Assembly (NCBI GenBank): GCA_963682025.1
Contig: OY821518.1
Coordinates: 306,007,429 to 306,071,428 of the forward strand
Origin: Cordilura impudica
Taxonomy: Eukaryota > Arthropoda > Insecta > Diptera > Scathophagidae
Direction of reading: 5' to 3'
Length of the DNA: 64,000 nucleotides
Part shown: positions 56,822 to 64,000 of the stretch, one piece after another
Position numbering within the stretch: position 1 is the first letter of the stretch
Layout of the letters: every line of letters starts with the position of its first letter
The notes under the pieces: generated by a model
What the model was told of the DNA's origin: nothing
Seen by the model: the letters and a program-made list of their open reading frames with translations, nothing else
Databases searched by the model: none
Program-made: the position numbers and the translations under genes

Positions 56822-57140
56822 GTTATTTGCTTTCTTCCTGTAGCAGACCTTCCTTTAATATTTGCTCACGTCTTGATTTATAACAATTTATATTTTGGGT
56901 TCCTCATAATGTGGCCCAAGTATGTTGTCTTTCGTTTCTTTATAGTGGCTAAGAGCTCTCTATCGTGTTGTGGTGTTTTTTCTCAATACATTGCCTATAA
57001 TTTAATGTGCAGTATAATATTAAACACCATGAATTTGTTTAAGCGCCCTTTACATATGTGTTTTTATGCATTTAATTCCGAACTTTATAACTTCCTGACT
57101 CAGCTTGTCTATATCATTGTTCCGATTTGGGAATCTTAAA
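56822..57140 (-). pseudogene. LINE ORF2 C-terminus, upstream piece
   Basis: Minus strand: EKTPQHDRELLATIKKRKTT, YLGHIMRNPKYKLL, a stop, then GRSATGRKQ up to the CCAT junction. The K..YLGHI.R...Y.LL block is a conserved LINE C-terminal motif. The clade cannot be told from this fragment. Confidence 0.65.
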
Positions 57141-57901
57141 TACTTTGTGTAATCTCAATTTATTTTTATTTACTTTATCGGTTATAAATAACTTTTTCTT
57201 TAAGTAAAACCTTATTAACCAACAACAACCAATGATATAAAAAAATTGATATACAACAGACCAATATTAATATCAAAAAGTTTTCCTATTTTATTTGTTT
57301 TCAATTTCAACGAACGAGTATTTCTAAGGTTGAAAAGAACTTACTTGAACAAAAATTGGTTAAAAGGAATTTAAATTCCTTTTTTGTTTCTGAATATAAG
57401 TATGCTTAAAAAACTCATACATTCACATGCACAGAAATAAAATTACGTTTTATAAAAAAGGAAAATAAAACAAAGAATTATGCCCTGGAAGTAAGTAACA
57501 AGAAAAAACGTGTTTAAGGAAATAAAAAAATAAATGTAGAAACATAAATTCACCAAATGCAATTACGCTAGTGACTGGTAATGCTTATTGCTGTTACTCT
57601 TACTCTGAACATGTACTACCCTTAAGTGAGTATCGTATATTGGTAGTCCTTGCGGAGCCTTGGAGGCGAATAAGCGTGTAAGGTAAGCATGCGGCAATAT
57701 TTGCTATGGTGATGATGATCATGATGATGATGACAATAAAGGAATGCAAACATTCTATAAAATGTTCTCATTATCAGTTTTATTTTTATTTATTTTTTTT
57801 TTGTTTACATGTCTCTTTAAGTTTCACCGCATTAAAACTAGAGTTACAATTCTGTATGAAAATATATTTTAAGATTGTAGTTGTTCGACCTTTCAAATGT
57901 T
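57141..57901. other. Stretch without a recognised gene
   Basis: AT-rich with a GATGATGAT tract at 57705-57732. Nothing recognised. Confidence 0.4.
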
Positions 57902-58160
57902 GATAAATAAAAATTCTCGAGCTCGAGGTCCGGAATATATTTTATGTTTAAATAAAAACTATTAACACTGTTAACATCTCGTCCTCTATTATTGCACTAA
58001 TGCAATAATACAGGACGAGATTTCAAAAGTGTTAATAGTTTTTATTTAAACACTAAATATATTCCCCGATGATGACATTCGAAGAATGTCGAAATTGGAA
58101 AATAAATTAATATATTTTTATAATTAAAACGGACCTCGAGCACGAGAATTTTTATTTATC
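57902..58160. repeat. Nested palindrome
   Basis: The outer arms ATAAATAAAAATTCTCGAG (left, 57903) and CGAGAATTTTTATTTAT (right, to about 58159) are inverted copies, both carrying CTCGAGGTCC. The inner arms TGTTTAAATAAAAACTATTA (57946) and TAATAGTTTTTATTTAAACA (to 58052) form a second inverted pair around CTCGTCCT...AGGACGAG. The right spacer between inner and outer arms holds a hairpin listed separately. Could be a foldback element or the joined ends of an element with inverted copies. Confidence 0.75.
58066..58094 (+). ncRNA. Hairpin resembling part of a hammerhead ribozyme core
   Basis: CCGATGA, then T, then a 7-bp perfect stem GACATTC-GAA-GAATGTC, then GAAA. In hammerhead ribozymes CUGANGA and GAAA flank stem II in just this way; here the U of CUGA is C. 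Stems I and III could not be identified with certainty, so this may only be a decayed ribozyme or a chance hairpin. Penelope-like retroelements are known to carry such motifs. Confidence 0.25.
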
Positions 58161-59576
58161 ATGAAAATAAATATTTAAAATAAAAGTTGAATGCGAATAT
58201 AGGCCGTCAACGAATTCTTTTTATCTGATTCTATTTCTGAAAATTATTTTTGCTTACTTCATTGGTACTCGAGTTAGTTAGTATTCTTGTTTAAGGCAAC
58301 GAACCCAGTTGTTGTGGGGTCTACCTTGTCTGCGATGTTCGTTCGGGTTCAAATGTAGTGGTGTTTTTGCAATTAATGTGTAGAGCTTTGTGGAGTCGTT
58401 TTAATTTTGGAGGAACTTTAAGGGCAAAATAAAAAATATCGTACACATAAACAAAAAATCTTCAAAAATAATATTGTATACATCCAATCGAATTCGTAAA
58501 TATATATATGTATAATTGGTTAGAATAGAATATAAAAAAAAAAAACATATTTTTTAATGCGCTTTTTTTCCAGCCTGTGTATGTCTTAGTCTATCCAGTT
58601 CCACGCTTCAAAAAATAAAATTTGTTTTATTGTATAGATATTTATTTTAATTGGGCCAATACCCGCAATTTAATGAAAGATGTTACCTTCGAAGAAGAGA
58701 AACTGACAGAAATGATAAAACCAGAAATATAATGGATACAGTGGGTGGGAATACATTGGAAACTTTTACAAAATCCTAAATTTGCCAATTTTGTTATTCA
58801 ATAATTTCGCTTTATAATATTTTCATAATTCTTTTTTGAAGATATGAATAATGTTGGATTATTTATTTCATATACACGTTATAGCATAACATTGTTGTTT
58901 TGCGGTGAACATCATAACTCATTACCGCATCATGTAAAATAAAAAAAATCGAAATGCGTGACATGTTTCCCGAGGTAATTTCGGGAATTTGTTGTTAAAA
59001 AATGGGGAAGAGAGTGGAAAATAAGAAAACTCTTTGTGGTTACCTGATGATTTATGTGTAAATATAGTGTGTAAATTTTCAAAAGAATCGGTCAAGTAAA
59101 TTTTGAGTTATGATGTTCACGGACTTCGAACATTTATTTGCGAGAAAATCGATTTAAAGTTTTTTAAAAACTGATTTATATACGATATACCGTATGAGGC
59201 CGGTCGCTGGAAATGCTGTATGTTAAGTTTTGCTCCGATTTACTTCAAATTTTGATACAACACTCTCGACATGTTGTACATTCAAAAAGAGAAATGCAAA
59301 AAAAAAAAGGTTTTAAAACCTTACCCCTCATTTTTTTTTAACGAGATCACATTTTTGTTACAAAAACTATAATTTAAAGAAAAAAAAGATAAACCAAAAA
59401 ATATCAATTTTTTTTATTTATGCTAACGCAGTGGAAAATTTGAAACTTCTGTATGAACGAAAATGTATAAAATCTTAACCGTTAGTTTCTGACGTATTCT
59501 TTCAACTGTTTTTGAAATACAATTAATTGAATTTATCAATATTTTAATCTTATAATTAATTATTTAAAATAATGGC
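58161..59576. other. Stretch without a recognised gene
   Basis: AT-rich. 58738-58812 is the second copy of the short repeat at 5372. No other feature recognised. Confidence 0.4.
58738..58812 (+). repeat. Short dispersed repeat (ATACAGYGGGTG type), copy 2
   Basis: Matches 5372-5447 with an internal insertion (CTTTTACAAAATC region). Confidence 0.4.
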
Positions 59577-60290
59577 AAGAATAAAGTTTTGTGAAGTGTT
59601 AAAAACCAGAATAATACATGATTTTACTACTGGTCTTAATATGTGAGAAATAATCTATGAATAAATACATAATTTCGAAAATTATCAAGAAATATCGTGA
59701 AAGAGTTACGATGACGACACAACATTTTTGAGCCAGACCTCATAAAAAGAGTCAAAGACTTGATAATTTAATAGCAAGAGATTTATCGTCCTGAGAAGAA
59801 ACTACTGTTACCAGAGAAAAATCGTCTTGCTGGCATAAATTTTGCTAAAGAACACATGAACTGGTCAATACAGAATTGGAATACTGTTCTCTTTTCAGCT
59901 GTGTTCACGTTTAATTTAAGAGGCCATTATGGAAGAATATTTATAAGACAACCAAATGGAAAAGGGTAGACCCAAAATATACAAATAAAACTGTTATGGT
60001 ATGCGGTTGCTTTTCGGAGGAAAATAAGCTTCTGATTTGAAAGTTCCAAAGATCAAGATGACAATGATCAAAAGTTGTAACCGAATGGCTAGTGTTTTGG
60101 AATGGCTAGCCCAAACACCAGATCTCAATCTCATAGGGAAAAATACGGACCCTAAATTACAAAAGCCAGACAGATCTCATAAAGGCAGTTAATTCAGAGT
60201 GGCAATAATTTCAATGGATATCATCAAAAATTGAACTGACTATGCCTCAGCGTTGTAGAGCAGTACTAAAAAATAATGGCTGTCCAACAA
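59577..60290 (+). pseudogene. Decayed Tc1-like transposase
   Basis: Reads MARIKFCEVLKTRIIHDFTT at the start, then in shifting frames NRLAGINFAKEHMNWSIQNW, NTVLFSAVFTFNLRGHYGR (where the SDES box should be, so the first Asp is lost), IRQPNGKG, VMVCGCFSEENKL, EWLAQTPDLN (the DLNPIE box, with Ile-Gly-Lys after LNL), and the Tc1 ending QRCRAVLKNNGCPTKY. The same family as 14450-14900. Terminal repeats not identified. Confidence 0.7.
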
Positions 60291-61418
60291 AATATTGAAA
60301 CTAAAAATAGAGGGTAAGTTTTCGGCTATTGTATAGTAGTTTCCATTGTCAACCGCATAAAAATGAATACTTTTAAGTTTTGTTATTTTTGCTGTTAATA
60401 TTTTTTTCTTTTTTAAAATAGATAAAACATACAAATTTTCAACTTCAAGTCGCCAAACATATGTTTCCATTGTATTGTCACTCATTGTATAAATTGTATA
60501 AATAACATTTTTTATTTAACAAAACTAAAAAAAAAATGTTTTTATAACTCAATATACAAAAATCATAAAATTTGTAAGGCGTCCCCCTTAAGAAGGGTCT
60601 GGAGGGGATAGATCCCTAAAGAAAAAAATTTTCTCTCGAAAAAATAGGAATCGGTCATATATATTACCCTTTCCGACTCTCCCTACTGATTCAGTTAAGG
60701 GGTTTAGCCTCCATGTAGCAAAACAACCTGATATAGTATTATTAAATTTCTAAAAAGATTTATTCCATTGACTTCAGCGTTTGATTATGGAAAAGTTGGC
60801 ATCGCTGCGAATAACTAAAATGAATATAAACCCTGTTTCTCGTGTTCAAAGCATGACACGATCAGTAACGCGGGTCTGCCTCAATTGTAGTACACAAACT
60901 TTCGAACTATATGGTTATAATTTAATAGACCAAATGAGAATTGTAAGAACTACTATTAGGTTAGGTAAAAGTAGTATATTGTTTAGGGAGACAAAAAGTA
61001 TAGTTGTACATTTATAACGACACATTACGAGTTAACTTAACATAGAAAAGGTAAATTTATTAACTTAAACAAAAATACTTTTAACGTTGCATATTTAGAT
61101 GAATTTTTTAGAACTTTATTAAATCACAAAATATATGTTATGTGTTTTAAGTTTTTGAAAATTGTGCGAAAATTTTTGCGATTTTAATTTCTATTTTGCT
61201 TAAACAAATTTATGTGTTTTTTAAATCTGCAAATTTTTAAATGTCTCGAGCAGGGATGAATATATATAAGTATATAAGTATGTGCATATGTTTAAGAACG
61301 TTACCAAGTTCACAACAAATTTAATAGATTCCACATTTAGCAATGTGACTAACAAATCATGTACGGCTCTTGGTGGTACGATACATACGTTTAATGTTAT
61401 AAGAATTGTTTTTTTTTT
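60291..61418. other. Stretch without a recognised gene
   Basis: A frame at 60781-61017 is open for 78 codons, but has no recognisable domain. GTCCCCCTTAAGAAGGG at 60580-60596 and AGGGGATAGATCCCT form small inverted repeats. Nothing else. Confidence 0.4.
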
Positions 61419-61700
61419 TACCCTCCACTCCAGTGTGCAGAGGGTATATATAAGTTTGTCATTCCGTTTGTAATAGTTAGAAAAAAAAATTTGGACCCCA
61501 TAAAATATATATATTTGTGATCCATATAATAACCGGAGTTGATATAGCGATGTCCGTCTGTGGAAATCACGATGACGGCATCAATCGGGCAGCTAGGGTG
61601 CTCCTTGACATAAAAAATGATTCACTAACATCCTGAAAAGTTTGCTATTTAAAATCGTCCAAATCGGTCGATTAGGGCCCGAGATTTGAATGAAGAACTA
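61419..61700 (+). repeat. Dispersed non-coding repeat (TACCCTCCAC type)
   Basis: Starts TACCCTCCACTCCAGTGTGC, then AGAGGGTATATATAAG, TCATTCCGTTTGTAAT and GATATAGCGATGTCCGTCTG. A class of TACCCTCCAC...GTCCGTC repeats is common in calyptrate fly genomes, from general knowledge. A relative lies at 18893. Confidence 0.6.
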
Positions 61701-62081
61701 AAAAAAGTCTTGAAAAATATAATTTTCTATATTGTTCTTGTCATGATCACGTCCTCAATAGGATAGATAAGGTGATCATTTTTAGTGAGAATGATTCAGC
61801 AAATTAATGGGAAGATTTCTATTTCAAAAATCATTAAAATCGGTGGAACAGGTCCAGGGAAATCTCTGAAAAATTAAAAAAAAAAATTAAAAATATGATA
61901 TTTCTATATTGTTCTTGTTGTTATTCTAAATGCTGTGTTGTTGTCATTTGTTGTCACTTGTTGTTTTTGTAGTCGTTGTGGTAATAATACAATAAAAACT
62001 AACCATTTGTACATTTTTTTTTATCAACTCTGGTAGAAAAATTTAAAAGTTTCCATTGTTTTGGCATCGCTAAAAAAATTT
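61701..62081. other. Repeat continuation and TTG-rich tract
   Basis: The sequence TATTGTTCTTGT occurs twice (61731, 61907) about 176 bp apart after similar A-rich leads, so part of this may belong to the preceding repeat as an imperfect tandem. TTGTTGTCA tract at 61935-61970. Confidence 0.35.
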
Positions 62082-62198
62082 ACTAGATCATTTCTGTCAT
62101 TGCCACGAGCATGCCAGCAAAGTTTCAGATCGATTGGGTCACGGGAAAGGGGTTACAATCTATCCAAAATTTTTTCGACAAGCAGACACTACGAGTTA
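62082..62198 (+). repeat. Dispersed repeat (62082-type), copy 2
   Basis: TTACTAGATCATTTCTGTCA, TTGCCACGAGCATGCC, CACGGGAAAGGGGTTA and GACAAGCAGACACTACGAGT, as at 29783-29890. Confidence 0.75.
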
Positions 62199-64000
62199 AT
62201 ATAAAGGGAGCAAAAATTCACCAGCATCTAAAGCAAATAATGCTAAAATACCCAGTTGTTAATAAAAAAAAAACAATGTAAATTTAGCAAAAAAAATTTT
62301 TATGTATTAATTTATTTAAAGAGAAAAACACAAAAATAACGTTTGATGTTGTATTTTTTGTGTGTAATATTTACATATACATACATACATACAAATATTA
62401 AATAATACAAATAATTTACATATATTCTATATATGTATATCCATAATAACTGCATGTTAGAAATAAATCGGTATATTATTTTATTTACATAAAATTCTGC
62501 AATATTTTGTTGTGGGAAAAATACATTTCTTTTGCATTAACAGAGCGTCACTTCATTTTGCTCAGCGTGACTATGCCACAGTAGATGGCGCCACAATTTT
62601 TGTTCTAATTTGCTTTGCAATTTATTTCTATTTTAACATGAATGTCAATATTTTCAAATAGATATCGTACAGAACAATGTTAAGAGTATACACGGGCTGG
62701 TCTTTTATTTCATACGTTTTTTCATTATTCTTTTACAAATATGAACATAAGTTTGGCATATTAACTTTTTGTTGTCTTTACAAAATAGTGTTACCGAGTT
62801 CATCAATGAGTTTTTTGCTTTCAAAACAGTTCTACATAGTTATCTTATTGCGATTACATCTAATTTTTAAAAATTGTTTATAATTACTAAAGCATTATGA
62901 ATAATAATAAATACAAAATTGCACTTTTTAAATTTTCCATTCAAATATTAGAAAATATCAATTCTAAAAACTGGAATTAAAATTTCCAATTATAAATTAT
63001 AAAATATTAATTGGATTTCAGAAAATCATATCAAAACGTCGGAAATAATAATTTTAAATTTAGAAGACATCAATTGCATCAAATTCCAAAAAAAAAACAC
63101 CAAATATGTCTACATTTAAAAAATGTTTACATTAAAAAAAAATATTGGCATTCAGGAGAAATTAATAGCTTTTCAGTAACATCTTTTAACGATAGTCCAA
63201 TCGTTAAAAAAAAAAAGAAAAGCAAAATTATTAGTAAAATTTTTAAACGATATTCGCTATTGTTAAAGTCAGCTGTTGTTGTTATCTAAACGACAACCAT
63301 TTTTGTGTTGTTTATTCAATCGATAAAAACCTAAATTTTTAGGTTGAAATGTCGTCATACATAAATAAATAAAAATCATAAAGTAGTGAAAATATTTTGC
63401 TTTTATTAAAAAATCTTTTTTATATAAATAAAAAAATTAAATAGCATATTCAACTCATTATTTCATTTTCAAATAAATAAACAGAAATATTAGTAAAAAA
63501 AATAAAAATATTAAACATAAACATAAAATCAACCTGTCAAACACGAAGTAATTTGTTTTTTCTATTCTTTGTGTTTTCGCTTATTTTGACAGAGATGCCA
63601 CTCGTTTACAATTTAAATAAATAGAAAAATAGATTTGTCGACTATCGTTAAGGTGGAGTTAGTGAATCACTTAATCGTTAGTGCAAACAACAATATCTGT
63701 CGATATATTTTGCGATTGTCGGATCGTTGAAATTTACAGAATCGGACTACAGAAAATATTAATTTAAATTCAATAAATTTTATAAAACCTCAAAAGATAT
63801 TTAAGAATTGCGAACATAAAAATTGTTACATAAATAAACGCAATTTGATGAGAATGTTATTTATATAGAAATTTTCACAATTTTTTTTGGATGAATATTT
63901 GAAGTTTTTCAGAAAATAAAGATAACTAATTATTTTATTTAAAATGTTTGGGACATTTGGTTTTTTTGCGTTTGGCATCCCTAATTTGATTATTTATTAT
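62199..64000. other. Stretch without a recognised gene
   Basis: AT-rich with a CATA tract (62379-62392). Low-complexity short frames only. Nothing recognised to the end of the window. Confidence 0.4.

Noticed and set aside
60781..61017. 78-codon open frame
   Set aside because: No domain, no neighbouring exons, low complexity; chance frame is likely in this length of sequence.

Overview
This looks like a piece of a higher-fly (brachyceran Diptera) nuclear genome. The DNA is strongly AT-rich. It carries dispersed (CATA), (CAT) and (TCCG) simple repeats, two candidate 54-59 bp GT-AG introns, and a mix of mariner, Tc1, Transib, Helitron, Jockey and RTE elements typical of calyptrate flies. The assignment to flies is inference; no host marker gene was recognised. 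I found no intact protein-coding host gene, no tRNA or rRNA, and nothing prokaryotic. The best host-gene hint is a precise Inr+DPE core-promoter match at 46391-46424 on the + strand, followed by a possible non-coding first exon.

The window is mostly a graveyard of mobile elements, many nested. 0-19 kb: four near-identical-ended Helitrons (three here, one at 24 kb, all 5' end to the right), a 1.3 kb mariner-superfamily element with both inverted repeats and TA duplications (2692-3993), and decayed mariner, Tc1 and LINE fragments. 19.2-24.5 kb: a Tc1-type element into which a piggyBac-like remnant, an RTE-like LINE (11-bp target duplication) and a Helitron have each inserted. 24.5-33 kb: unnamed dispersed repeats, a second copy of the 2.7-kb-type transposase on the minus strand, a LINE fragment, a foldback element whose TTA duplication is confirmed by an empty paralogous site at 44.65 kb, and a Myb/SANT-like gene remnant on the minus strand.

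37-44 kb: a second, inverted copy of the Myb/SANT-like terminal exon, a broken but nearly complete Transib (RAG1-like) transposase, and a 4.2 kb Jockey-clade LINE inserted just past the transposase stop with a 12-bp target duplication. 46.4 kb: the promoter candidate. 48.6-52.4 kb: a mariner element carrying two insertions. One is a 700 bp inverted-repeat element. The other is a 2.07 kb Transib derivative with CGACG target duplications that keeps only the 3' end of its transposase gene between inverted blocks of about 122 bp tandem repeats. 53.4-57.1 kb: a LINE remnant split by a 2.9 kb DNA transposon (CCAT duplication, probably CMC/Chapaev-like), itself split by a 305 bp MITE. 57-64 kb: a nested palindrome with a hammerhead-like hairpin, another Tc1 remnant, and repeats.

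Almost every coding region is broken by frameshifts, stops or lost catalytic residues, so nothing here is expected to be mobile by itself. In several places, removing an insertion and one copy of its target duplication restores the reading frame of the host element, which fixes the order of insertion.
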